Shown here: positions 9,122 to 17,048 of the stretch, piece after piece
How the letters are laid out: each line of letters opens with the position of its first letter
How positions within the stretch are numbered: position 1 is the first letter of the stretch
Assembly: GCF_000350085.1 (NCBI RefSeq)
Contig: NZ_CAUM01000006.1
Location: 62,001 to 126,000, forward strand
DNA length: 64,000 nt
DNA from: Mesorhizobium metallidurans STM 2683
GTDB taxonomy: Bacteria; Pseudomonadota; Alphaproteobacteria; Rhizobiales; Rhizobiaceae
Direction of reading: 5' to 3'
The notes under the pieces: model-generated
The model's input: the letters and a program-made list of their open reading frames with translations, nothing else
Told to the model about the DNA's origin: nothing
Database searches by the model: none
Translations under genes and position numbers: made by a program

Positions 9122-9167
9122 CCTAAAGCGCGTCGCATGAGGCCGGTCGAACGCGACGCGCTTTAGG
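9122..9167. repeat. Family A palindromic repeat
   Basis: A 46-bp palindrome with arms CCTAAAGCGCGTCGC and GCGACGCGCTTTAGG. It sits 13 nt from a family B unit. The same A+B pairing occurs at 12822-13090 and 14436-14567, so A and B behave as one composite element. Here the pair is inverted relative to the other two loci. Confidence 0.85.
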
Positions 9168-9211
9168 ACCGATCGACATTCATCGATTGCCTGGAACGAG
9201 GAGGCGAAGCC

Positions 9212-9985
9212 ATGGCCTATGAAACCATCATTGTGGAAACGCGCGGCAAGGTCGGGCTAATCACGCTGAACCGGCCGAAGGCGCTCAACGCGCTGAACTC
9301 CGAGGTTCTGAAGGAGGTGGTGGCGGCCGTGAACGGGTTCGGCGCGAACCCCGATATCGGCGCCATGGTCATCACCGGTTCCGAGAAGGCTTTTGCCGCT
9401 GGCGCCGACATCAAGGAAATGCAGGCGATCTCCTTTGTCGACGCCTATGTGCAGGACTTCTTCGTCGGTTGGGAAGAATTCGCCCGGACGCGAAAGCCCA
9501 TCATCGCGGCGGTCGCCGGCTATGCGCTCGGCGGCGGCTGCGAACTGGCGATGATGTGCGATTTCATCATCGCCGCCGACAACGCCAAGTTCGGACAGCC
9601 CGAAATCACCCTTGGCGTCATGCCGGGCATGGGCGGATCGCAGCGCCTGACCCGCTTCGTCGGCAAGTCGAAGGCCATGGACATGTGTCTGACCGGACGG
9701 ATGATGGATGCGGCGGAGGCCGAGCGTTGCGGCCTGGTGTCGCGCGTCGTGCCTGCCGGCGAGTTGCTCGAGGAGGCGCTGATGGCGGCAGCCAAGATCG
9801 CGGATTTTTCGTTGCCGTCGGTGATGATGGCCAAGGAGGCCGTCAACCGGGCCTATGAAACGACACTGGCCGAAGGGCTGCGGTTCGAACGGCGCCTGTT
9901 TCACTCCCTCTTTGCGCTCGACGACCAGAAGGAAGGCATGGCGGCCTTTGCCGAAAAGCGGAAGCCGAATTTCACCAACCGCTAG
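9212..9985 (+). CDS. Enoyl-CoA hydratase (crotonase family)
   Basis: A 257-residue cytoplasmic enzyme of fatty-acid or related acyl-CoA oxidation that hydrates 2-enoyl-CoA. The oxyanion-hole segments are visible: AAGADIKEM (about residues 62-70) and [14 protein letters not shown] (about 104-117). The catalytic glutamates lie in [10 protein letters not shown] and in [14 protein letters not shown] (about 130-143). Length is exactly typical of short-chain crotonases, with no dehydrogenase fusion. GAGGAGG precedes the ATG. It is a monocistronic-looking gene between mutM and rpsT; the rhizobial counterpart in this position is often called fadB1. Substrate chain length cannot be told. Confidence 0.93.
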   Translation: MAYETIIVETRGKVGLITLNRPKALNALNSEVLKEVVAAVNGFGANPDIGAMVITGSEKAFAAGADIKEMQAISFVDAYVQDFFVGWEEFARTRKPIIAAVAGYALGGGCELAMMCDFIIAADNAKFGQPEITLGVMPGMGGSQRLTRFVGKSKAMDMCLTGRMMDAAEAERCGLVSRVVPAGELLEEALMAAAKIADFSLPSVMMAKEAVNRAYETTLAEGLRFERRLFHSLFALDDQKEGMAAFAEKRKPNFTNR

Positions 9986-10145
9986 GGCCTCGGCAGTACC
10001 GGCCAAAAAGAGGGCGAAGCGGCGTTGACGCGCCGGAAAAGCTGAACTATAAGCCGCTCCAACCGAGGCGGCCGCGTGGCTGCCCGTTTGTTTTTTGCGC
10101 CCTGCGGCATCCCGCGTGCGCCCACCAGATCAGAAGAGAGGCATC

Positions 10146-10412
10146 ATGGCCAACACCTCCTCGGCCAAAAAGGCAACGCGCAAGATCGCCCGCCGCGCGG
10201 CGATCAACAAGAACCGCCGCTCGCGCGTGCGGACCTATGTCCGTCAGGTCGAAGAGGCGCTCGCCTCGGGCGACAAGGCCGCCGCGCAGGCCGCCTTCAA
10301 AATAGCGGAGCCGGAACTGATGCGCGCCGCGACCAAGGGCGTGGTGCACAAGAACACGGCATCCCGCAAGGTATCGCGACTCGCCCAGCGGCTTAAAGTG
10401 CTGTCGGCGTAA
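10146..10412 (+). CDS. rpsT: 30S ribosomal protein S20
   Basis: An 88-residue, strongly basic protein that binds 16S rRNA early in small-subunit assembly. The N-terminus [18 protein letters not shown] and the central [13 protein letters not shown] are diagnostic for bS20. The ATG at 10146 fits the conserved N-terminus and has AGAGAGG upstream; the longer frame from 10095 is not needed. An intrinsic terminator follows 31 nt after the stop. It sits just upstream of dnaA, a known arrangement in alphaproteobacteria. Confidence 0.98.
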   Translation: MANTSSAKKATRKIARRAAINKNRRSRVRTYVRQVEEALASGDKAAAQAAFKIAEPELMRAATKGVVHKNTASRKVSRLAQRLKVLSA

Positions 10413-10442
10413 TATACCTTTCCTGAACTGGTCTTCTTCAAG

Positions 10443-10468
10443 CCCGGCCGATCGCGCCGGGTTTTTTC
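10443..10468 (+). terminator. Intrinsic terminator of rpsT
   Basis: CCCGGC pairs with GCCGGG across a seven-base loop, followed by TTTTTTCG. It is placed directly after rpsT and isolates it from the dnaA control region. Confidence 0.9.
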
Positions 10469-11261
10469 GTTTGCCGGCAAGTACTTAAAAAAGAAAGCCC
10501 GCCAACGACACTGTGAATGGATTTCAAAGTCCCGAATGCTTTGCCGGCATATACATGTCCGCTGATATTCGAAGTCCCCGAAAAGGCCTACCTATAAAAT
10601 ATAGGCTATCATAAATTATCTATTATTTTCAAATAGTTACAGACGGTCGTCCACAGCTTGTTCACATCGGGCGCGGGGGATCGTGGACAATTGGCTGTCA
10701 AGAAAATTATTTCAGAAAATTTCGCGCGGTGCGGCCTTTTTCATATTCGCCGGAAAAGGGTTTGAATCACAATGGCTTTGTCAAAATGTGCCGTTGCAGC
10801 AAAGCGTGCCAACCCGCCTCCGCTAACCAGATTCCTTAAAAATCCGTTAGTCGTGGCCTTGCCCTATCCACAACGATTTCGTTAATGTCTCTCTATCGAG
10901 AGGGACGGGCCATTGGCCCTTAAACCCAGCCTGAATCGGCCAGCTGAAAATGGCGGAATTCATGACGTGGATCATTTCCGCGCACGGGTTTGGTTTGTCT
11001 TTCGATGCGGTAGGGGACTGGCGTAACTGTACATGGCAGGTCAACGACGCGCCGGCGTTTTCGCCGGGTGGGGTTGCTTTGCCCTGGCATAACCAAAGCG
11101 GGCTGGCTCTCAGAGGTCGGCGCCGGTCCTTTGACAACGAGGCGACATTCATTGCCGGCGGCGGCGATGATGTCGCAGCGAAGACACGGTCGCCGGAAAC
11201 ATGGATGCAGGAGGCGTATCCCCGGCGGAAATAAAGGTACAAAAGGACAAGGAACTCTATC
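10469..11261 (+). promoter_or_regulatory. dnaA upstream control region, possibly origin-associated
   Basis: A gap of about 790 nt with no convincing gene; the short frames inside lack ribosome-binding sites and recognisable products. It holds an AT-rich block (about 10545-10640) with the palindrome CCTATA/TATAGG at 10591-10605. Two sequences are one base off the DnaA box TTATNCACA: TTGTTCACA at 10658 and CTATCCACA at 10864. A TTAA-N7-TTAG site at 10836-10850 is one base from a CtrA consensus. These fit dnaA autoregulation or an origin, but each match is imperfect, and many alphaproteobacterial origins lie elsewhere, near hemE. Confidence 0.4.
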
Positions 11262-12806
11262 ATGCAGAGCGGCATCGAAAGGGAGCTTACGGGCGACCTC
11301 CCATTTCCTAGAACCTTGATCGGAGGGGACGACATGTCGGCTTCCAACGACGCGGAACAAAAGTTCGACCGGGTGAAGGCCCAGTTGAAGGCGCGTCTGG
11401 GAACCGAGGTCTATTCGAGCTGGTTCGGACGCATGAAGGTCGCCGAGGCCTCCCGGGGCATTGTCCGCATCTCCGTTCCCACCGCCTTCCTGCGCTCATG
11501 GATCAACGGCCATTATCTCGACCTCATTGCCGAGTTGTGGAAACACGAAGATCCCGAAATCCTCAAGATCGAGATCGTCGTGCGCAACGCTACCCGTCCG
11601 GGTCGCAATGGCGTCGAGCCTGAAGCGGCCCCGGCGCGCAAGATGACAAGGCAGGCGCAGACGGCGCTGGCCGCGGGAACGGCAGGTCCAGGCAGGGTGG
11701 AGCGTACACCGGCACCTCGCCCGGGAATGCCTGCAGAGACCGAGTTCAGGCACAATGTACTCGGTTCGCCACTGGACCCGCGCTACACGTTCGGCTCGTT
11801 CATCGAGGGACCGTCGAACCGGGTGGCCTTCGCGGCCGCCAAAGCAGTGGCGGAATCGCAATCGAGCGCGGTGCGCTTCAATCCGCTCTTTCTCCATGCG
11901 ACGGTCGGCCTCGGCAAGACGCACCTTTTGCAGGCGATCGCGGCGGAATCGTTGAAGCAGAATCCGAAATCGCGCGTCGTCTATCTCACAGCCGAATATT
12001 TCATGTGGCGATTCGCCACCGCGATCCGCGACAACAATGCGCTGACGCTGAAGGAACAGTTGCGCGACATCGATCTCCTCATCATCGATGACATGCAGTT
12101 CCTGCAGGGGAAATCGATCCAGCACGAATTCTGCCATCTTATCAATATGTTGCTTGACAGCGCCAAACAGGTGGTGGTTGCCGCGGACCGGCCGCCGTCG
12201 GAGCTGGAATCGCTGGAGCCCCGCGTCCGCTCGCGCCTCAATGGCGGCGTCGCGCTCGAAATGTCGGCGCCGGATTTCACCATGCGCATCGGCATGCTCA
12301 AGCTGCGTCTTGCCACCGCCAAGGCTGATGATACGTCGCTCGACATTTCCGAGGAGATCCTCAACCATGTCGCCCGCACGGTGACCGGCAGCGGCCGCGA
12401 ACTCGAAGGCGCGTTCAACCAGCTTCTGTTCCGCCAGTCCTTCGAACCGCAGATCACCATCGACCGCATCGATGAGATTCTTGGCCACATCTATCGTTCG
12501 GGCGAACCCAAGCGTGTGCGCATCGAGGACATCCAGCGCATCGTGGCTCGCCACTACAATGTGTCGAAGACCGAACTCTTGTCCAATCGACGTACGCGCA
12601 CCATCGTCAAGCCACGCCAAGTCGCCATGTATCTGTCGAAAGTGATGACGCCACGCTCCTTGCCGGAGATCGGCCGGCGTTTCGGCGGCCGCGATCACAC
12701 GACGGTGCTGCATGCCGTGCGCAAGATCGAGGATCTCTCGGGCGTCGACAACACACTGGCGCAGGAGCTTGAATTGCTGAGAAGGCTGATCAACGATCAA
12801 GCCTGA
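11262..12806 (+). CDS. dnaA: Chromosomal replication initiator DnaA
   Basis: A 514-residue AAA+ ATPase that binds DnaA boxes and opens oriC. Domain I starts near [19 protein letters not shown] (about residue 40). A variable linker spans about 110-165. The AAA+ core has Walker [11 protein letters not shown] (about 210), Walker [13 protein letters not shown] and a box VII arginine region. Domain IV ends with the signature [16 protein letters not shown]. Two starts are possible: ATG 11262, with AAGGA upstream, and ATG 11334, preceded by a stronger GGAGGGG. The latter would give 490 residues and may be the main start. The gene is followed by the A+B repeat array and then dnaN. Confidence 0.97.
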   Translation: MQSGIERELTGDLPFPRTLIGGDDMSASNDAEQKFDRVKAQLKARLGTEVYSSWFGRMKVAEASRGIVRISVPTAFLRSWINGHYLDLIAELWKHEDPEILKIEIVVRNATRPGRNGVEPEAAPARKMTRQAQTALAAGTAGPGRVERTPAPRPGMPAETEFRHNVLGSPLDPRYTFGSFIEGPSNRVAFAAAKAVAESQSSAVRFNPLFLHATVGLGKTHLLQAIAAESLKQNPKSRVVYLTAEYFMWRFATAIRDNNALTLKEQLRDIDLLIIDDMQFLQGKSIQHEFCHLINMLLDSAKQVVVAADRPPSELESLEPRVRSRLNGGVALEMSAPDFTMRIGMLKLRLATAKADDTSLDISEEILNHVARTVTGSGRELEGAFNQLLFRQSFEPQITIDRIDEILGHIYRSGEPKRVRIEDIQRIVARHYNVSKTELLSNRRTRTIVKPRQVAMYLSKVMTPRSLPEIGRRFGGRDHTTVLHAVRKIEDLSGVDNTLAQELELLRRLINDQA

Positions 12807-12821
12807 TCGGCCCGAAAAATG

Positions 12822-12856
12822 AAAGCGCGTCGCGTGGATGGTTCATGCGACGCGCT
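12822..12856. repeat. Family A palindromic repeat (dnaA-dnaN copy)
   Basis: AAAGCGCGTCGCG and CATGCGACGCGCT form a short palindrome 15 nt after the dnaA stop codon. It matches the arms at 9122-9167 and 14436-14480 but has a shorter loop and is trimmed on the right arm. It is followed at 18 nt by the family B array. Confidence 0.8.
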
Positions 12857-12874
12857 GGAAATCTCTGTTCTTAC

Positions 12875-13090
12875 GCATGTCGCCGTCGCAAAACCGCTCC
12901 ACACTTTTGCGCGACATGCATTTGTTTTTATGCATGTCGTTGTCGCAAAACCGCTCCACACTTTTGCGCGACATGCATTTGTTTTTATGCATGTCGTTGT
13001 CGCAAAACCGCTCCACACTTTTGCGCGACATGCATTTGTTTTATGCATGTCGCCGTCGCAAAACCGCTCCACACTTTTGCGCGACATGCA
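12875..13090 (+). repeat. Tandem array of four family B palindromes between dnaA and dnaN
   Basis: Four 46-bp units occupy 12875-12920, 12932-12977, 12989-13034 and 13045-13090. Near-identical T-rich spacers of 11, 11 and 10 bp separate them. Each unit is an imperfect palindrome: GCATGTCG...CGCAAAA on the left, TTTTGCG-CGACATGC on the right, with CCGCTCCACAC in the loop. Units 1 and 4 have CC where units 2 and 3 have TT next to the left arm, so 2 and 3 look like the most recent duplication. The spacers are not unique, so this is not CRISPR. The 456-nt dnaA-dnaN gap holds no gene. Confidence 0.92.
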
Positions 13091-13262
13091 TTGGCAGGCT
13101 TTATCCCCAGAAAGCCGGCGTAACCGGCACGAACCGGTGGCGCGGGCTTGCGTTTGCGGGGTTTTTCCTGTCAGTTTGTGCAGATTCTGAGCCTGTTCAG
13201 ACCTTTCGAGGGGCGCCGCTTGCCGGAGACCCGTTCATTCATTCAAGCGAGCCTGTTTCGTC

Positions 13263-14381
13263 ATGCGTGTTATCCTGGAACGGTCAAATCTCCTGAAGTC
13301 GCTCAATCACGTTCATCGCGTGGTCGAACGGCGCAACACCATACCGATCCTGTCGAACGTGCTGTTGAGCGCCGAAGGCGCCACTCTCGAAATGAAGGCG
13401 ACCGACCTCGATCTGGAGGTGACCGAAGCCACGCCCGCCAAGGTCGAGCGCGGCGGGGCAACGACGGTTCCAGCGCACCTGCTCTACGACATCGTGCGCA
13501 AGCTGGCAGACGGGGCGGAGGTCATGCTGAAGACCGACGAGGACGGCAACGCCATGACGGTGACCTCTGGCCGCTCGAGCTTCCGTCTCCAATGCCTGCC
13601 GCAGTCCGACTTCCCGGAGCTTTCGGCCGGATCGTTCTCGCATATCTTCCGGCTGGATTCGGTTGCGCTGAGGGGGCTGATCGAGAAGACCCAGTTCGCC
13701 ATCTCGACCGAAGAGACCCGCTACTATCTGAACGGCATCTATCTGCACACGCATGAGGCCGGCGGCAAGCTGAAGCTGCGTTCGGTCGCCACCGACGGCC
13801 ATCGTCTGGCGCGCGCCGAGATCGATGCGCCGGCAGGGTCCGAAGGCATGCCGGGCATCATCATTCCGCGCAAAACGGTCAGCGAGTTGCAAAAGCTGGT
13901 CGACGACCCCGATGTCGCCGTCACCACCGAATTGTCCGACACCAAGATCCGCTTCACGATCGGCAGCGTGGTTTTGACGTCGAAGCTGATCGACGGCACC
14001 TTCCCTGACTATCAGCGGGTCATTCCGACAGGCAACGACAAGAAGCTGATCATCGATCGCCAGGCTTTCGCCGCCGCCGTCGACCGCGTCTCGACCATTT
14101 CTTCCGAACGCGGCCGAGCCGTGAAGCTTTCGATCGCCGAGGGCCAGGTCACGCTAGCAGTCAACAATCCGGATTCGGGCAGTGCCACCGAGGAGCTGTC
14201 CGCGGACTATTCATCCGACCCGATCGAGATCGGTTTCAACGCCAAATATCTGCTCGACGTCGCTGCCCAGCTGACCGGCACGGAGGCGAAATTCATGCTG
14301 GCGGACGCCGGTTCGCCGACGCTGATCCACGACATGGCCGACGAAACCGCACTCTATGTGCTGATGCCGATGCGGGTGTAG
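13263..14381 (+). CDS. dnaN: DNA polymerase III beta subunit (sliding clamp)
   Basis: A 372-residue ring-forming clamp that tethers polymerase III to DNA. The N-terminus MRVILERSNLLKSLNHVHRVVERRNTIP is split here only by length: the first clamp domain covers about residues 1-120, the second about 130-250 and the third about 255-372. It ends with the conserved C-terminal YVLMPMRV. Length is normal. It is separated from dnaA by the palindromic array and from recF by an A+B element, so the dnaA-dnaN-recF order is retained but the genes are not tightly packed. Confidence 0.98.
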   Translation: MRVILERSNLLKSLNHVHRVVERRNTIPILSNVLLSAEGATLEMKATDLDLEVTEATPAKVERGGATTVPAHLLYDIVRKLADGAEVMLKTDEDGNAMTVTSGRSSFRLQCLPQSDFPELSAGSFSHIFRLDSVALRGLIEKTQFAISTEETRYYLNGIYLHTHEAGGKLKLRSVATDGHRLARAEIDAPAGSEGMPGIIIPRKTVSELQKLVDDPDVAVTTELSDTKIRFTIGSVVLTSKLIDGTFPDYQRVIPTGNDKKLIIDRQAFAAAVDRVSTISSERGRAVKLSIAEGQVTLAVNNPDSGSATEELSADYSSDPIEIGFNAKYLLDVAAQLTGTEAKFMLADAGSPTLIHDMADETALYVLMPMRV

Positions 14382-14435
14382 CCGCGCGGCGTCGCCGATC
14401 AGGCTGCGCCACGACGACAATGATTGCGGCAACTT

Positions 14436-14480
14436 CTAAAGCGCGTCGCGTTCGACCGGCTTCATGCGACGCGCTTTAGA
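14436..14480. repeat. Family A palindromic repeat (dnaN-recF copy)
   Basis: A 45-bp palindrome with arms TCTAAAGCGCGTCGCG and GCGACGCGCTTTAGA around a TTCGACCGGC loop. It lies 54 nt after the dnaN stop and 16 nt before a family B unit, in the same A-then-B order as the dnaA-dnaN array. Confidence 0.85.
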
Positions 14481-14496
14481 TAGATTCTTGTTTTGT

Positions 14497-14567
14497 GCAT
14501 GTCGTTATCGCAAAACCGCTGCACACCCTCGGGTCAAGCCCGTGGGCATGCTTTTGCGCAACATGCA
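14497..14567 (+). repeat. Family B palindrome interrupted by a 25-nt insert
   Basis: The unit begins GCATGTCGTTATCGCAAAA and ends TTTTGCGCAACATGCA like its relatives. The loop after GCACAC carries 25 extra bases that themselves contain a small hairpin (CGGG/CCCG). The right arm differs by one base (CAACATGCA against CGACATGCA elsewhere). It ends 17 nt before the recF start codon, so it occupies the recF leader. Confidence 0.8.
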
Positions 14568-14584
14568 TTACAGGCGGATAGCGG

Positions 14585-15730
14585 TTGCCGGAACAAACCT
14601 ACATAAGTAAGCTTAGACTTACTAATTTCCGCAACTATGCCGCGCTGTCGATCGAACTTGCGTCCGGGGCCGTGGTTTTTTCCGGCGACAACGGCGCCGG
14701 CAAGACCAATCTCCTGGAAGCGATTTCGCTGCTGACGCCGGGGCGTGGCCTGCGCCGCGCGCCTTACGCCGATGTCGCGCGCGAAGGCGGCGACAGCGGC
14801 TTCGCGCTGCATGCCCGGCTCGATGGACCGGATGGCCCGGTCGAGATCGGCACCGGGATTTCAGGCGGCGACAACGCCGGCGATGGCGGCCGGCGGGTGC
14901 GGATCAACGGCGCGGCGGCGCGCTCGGCCGACGACATGCTCGAATGGCTGCGCGTCGTCTGGCTGACGCCGGCGATGGATGGTCTTTTCCCAGGCCCGGC
15001 CGCCGACCGGCGGCGCTTTCTCGACCGGCTGGTGCTGGCGATCGATCCCGGTCATGGCGCGCGCGCGCTCGACTATGAAAAGGCGATGCGCGGCCGTAAC
15101 CGGCTGCTTACGGAAAATTCCCGCGACGGCGCCTGGTTCGATGCGATCGAGACGCAGATGGCCGAAACCGGCGTGGCGATTGCCGCGGCGCGCGCCGAAT
15201 TGGTGCGCCTGCTGGCCGCCATGATCGACAGGCTGCCGGGGGACAGTCCGTTTCCGCAAGCCGATATCGGCCTGTTCGGCGAACTGGAAGGCGAGGTCGC
15301 CAACTCGCCAGCTGTCGATGTCGAGGAACGGTTTCGCCGTGCCCTTGCCGAAGGCCGCGATCGCGACCGCGCCGCCGGGCGCACGCTCGACGGTCCGCAC
15401 CGTTCGGATCTCGTGGTGCGGCACCGGCCAAAGGCGATGCCGGCCGAACTCTGCTCGACCGGCGAACAGAAGGCACTGCTGGTCGGCATCGTGCTGTCGC
15501 ATGCAAGGCTGACCGGCGAGATGTCCGGAATGACGCCGATCCTGCTGCTCGACGAGATTGCAGCCCATCTTGACAGCGGCCGGCGCGCCGCGCTGTTCTC
15601 GATCCTGGAAGAGCTGAACTGCCAGGCCTTCATGACGGGAACCGACGCGGCGCTGTTTTCCAGCCTCAAGGGACGGGCACAGTTCCTGACGGTCGACCAC
15701 GGCACGGTTGGGCCAACCGAAGACGCCTGA
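14585..15730 (+). CDS. recF: DNA replication/repair protein RecF
   Basis: A 381-residue SMC-like ATPase that loads RecA at gapped DNA with RecO and RecR. Walker A is GDNGAGKTNLLEA (about residues 34-46). An ABC-type signature region includes LCSTGEQKALLVGIVL, and Walker B is PILLLDEIAAHLD. Length is normal. The only start in the right place is TTG at 14585 (product beginning MPEQTYISKLRLTNFRNY). No in-frame ATG exists before the conserved N-terminus. No strong ribosome-binding site is visible, because the leader is formed by the repeat ending at 14567; weak translation would suit this low-abundance protein. Confidence 0.95.
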   Translation: MPEQTYISKLRLTNFRNYAALSIELASGAVVFSGDNGAGKTNLLEAISLLTPGRGLRRAPYADVAREGGDSGFALHARLDGPDGPVEIGTGISGGDNAGDGGRRVRINGAAARSADDMLEWLRVVWLTPAMDGLFPGPAADRRRFLDRLVLAIDPGHGARALDYEKAMRGRNRLLTENSRDGAWFDAIETQMAETGVAIAAARAELVRLLAAMIDRLPGDSPFPQADIGLFGELEGEVANSPAVDVEERFRRALAEGRDRDRAAGRTLDGPHRSDLVVRHRPKAMPAELCSTGEQKALLVGIVLSHARLTGEMSGMTPILLLDEIAAHLDSGRRAALFSILEELNCQAFMTGTDAALFSSLKGRAQFLTVDHGTVGPTEDA

Positions 15731-15761
15731 CAAGTTTTTTGCACCGCAGTAAGGTTTGCAG

Positions 15762-16511
15762 ATGACCTCTCTGACCGACGAAGAACTCGAACGCTATGCC
15801 CGCCACATCGTACTGCCCGAAATCGGCGGGCCCGGCCAGCAGAAATTGAAACGTGCGCGGGTTCTGGTCATCGGCGCCGGCGGGCTGGGTGCGCCAGTGC
15901 TCGAATATCTGGCGGCAGCTGGCGTCGGCACGCTCGGCATCGTCGACGACGACACCGTCTCGCTGTCAAACCTGCAAAGGCAGGTGATCCATGGCACCGA
16001 CACAGTCGGCATGGCGAAAACCGGCAGCGCCAAGGCGGCGATCGCCCGCATCAACCCCCACGTCGCCGTGGAAGAGTACAATCTCAGGCTGACGTCGGAC
16101 AACGCCCCTGCCCTCGTCGCCCGCTATGATGTCGTCGTCGACGGTTCCGACAATTTCGAGACGCGTTATGCCGTGGCCGACGCCTGCGCGGCGGAAAAAC
16201 GGCCATTGGTGCATGCCGCCGTCGGCCGCTTCGACGGCTCGGTGACGGTGCTGAAACCGTTCGAGGCCGGTACGGATGGCAGCCCGAATCCGAGCTATCG
16301 CGATCTTTTCCCCGACGCGCCGCCGCCAGGACTGGTGCCGTCCTGCGCCGTCGCCGGCGTGCTCGGCGTGCTGACCGGTGTCATCGGCACATTGCAAGCC
16401 ATGGAGGCGATCAAGCTGATCGCCGGCATCGGTGAACCGCTCGTCGGCCGGCTGCTGCTCTACGATGCGCTGGCCGCGCGCTTCGACACGATCCGCTACA
16501 AAAAGAACTAG
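15762..16511 (+). CDS. MoeB/ThiF/HesA-family E1-like adenylyltransferase
   Basis: A 249-residue Rossmann-fold enzyme that adenylates the C-terminus of a ubiquitin-like sulfur carrier, MoaD in molybdopterin or ThiS in thiamine synthesis. The nucleotide motif is VLVIGAGGLGAPVLEYLAAAG (about residues 34-53). NLQRQVIH and the catalytic VDGSDNFETRY follow. The four zinc-binding cysteines of Escherichia coli MoeB (two CxxC pairs) are absent; the crossover region retains a single Cys (VPSCAVAGV). ATG 15762 has AAGG 7 nt upstream. It follows recF by 31 nt. Which carrier it serves cannot be told, as no moaD or thiS is in the window. Confidence 0.85.
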   Translation: MTSLTDEELERYARHIVLPEIGGPGQQKLKRARVLVIGAGGLGAPVLEYLAAAGVGTLGIVDDDTVSLSNLQRQVIHGTDTVGMAKTGSAKAAIARINPHVAVEEYNLRLTSDNAPALVARYDVVVDGSDNFETRYAVADACAAEKRPLVHAAVGRFDGSVTVLKPFEAGTDGSPNPSYRDLFPDAPPPGLVPSCAVAGVLGVLTGVIGTLQAMEAIKLIAGIGEPLVGRLLLYDALAARFDTIRYKKN

Positions 16512-16515
16512 AGCC

Positions 16516-17004
16516 ATGGACCGAGCCATGGGCGTTTCAATCCTGCAGCTTCCCGCTGATTGCGACCGTTGGGACGAAGTGCTGGCGCTGATCACGCGTG
16601 CGTTCGCCGCGATGGACGGCGTCATCGATCCGCCATCCTCGGCGCACCAGCTTTCCCCGGAAAATCTCCGGGACAAGGCCGGGCGGGAGACAGTCTTCGC
16701 GGCGCTGAAGGACGGCAGGATCGTCGGCTGTGCGTTCGTCCTGGAACGGACCGATGATTTGTATGTCGGAAAGCTCGCCGTAGAGCCGGAGCTTCAGGGT
16801 CAAGGCATTGGCAGGCGGCTGGTGCAGGCTGTCGAGGCTCTTGCCCACGGCCGAAACAAGCCCACGATCGCGCTTCAGACGCGGATCGAACTGACTGGAA
16901 ATCACGCAGCCTTTGCGCGCCTTGGCTTTCGCGAAACGGAACGGACGGCTCATGACGGTTACAGCCAACCGACTTCGATCACTATGCGCAAGGCGCTTTC
17001 GTAA
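16516..17004 (+). CDS. GNAT-family N-acetyltransferase
   Basis: A 162-residue protein with the acetyl-CoA-binding core LYVGKLAVEPELQGQGIGRRLVQ (about residues 83-105; motif A V-x4-QGQGIGRRL). A C-terminal FARLGFRETERTAH is typical of motif B. The substrate is unknown. ATG 16516 is just downstream of the MoeB-like gene (4-nt gap); an ATG at 16528 is an alternative. The short gap suggests co-transcription. It converges on the dehydrogenase at 17049. Confidence 0.85.
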   Translation: MDRAMGVSILQLPADCDRWDEVLALITRAFAAMDGVIDPPSSAHQLSPENLRDKAGRETVFAALKDGRIVGCAFVLERTDDLYVGKLAVEPELQGQGIGRRLVQAVEALAHGRNKPTIALQTRIELTGNHAAFARLGFRETERTAHDGYSQPTSITMRKALS

Positions 17005-17048
17005 GGCTTAACCGACATAAGGTGCATGGGCTGCGGCGCGAGCCGCGG

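Noticed and set aside
10950..11234. Possible small gene in the dnaA upstream region
   Set aside because: No ribosome-binding site, no recognisable product, and it overlaps a candidate regulatory region; treated as non-coding.
12875..13090. CRISPR-like array (46-bp repeats with 10-11 bp spacers)
   Set aside because: The spacers are nearly identical to each other, too short, and no cas genes are present; the repeats are large palindromes of a dispersed family.
12819..13190. Open frames across the dnaA-dnaN gap encoding a repeated peptide (HVVVAKPLHTFARHAF type)
   Set aside because: The peptide repeats are just the palindromic DNA units read in several frames on both strands. No ribosome-binding site or non-repeat sequence supports a protein.
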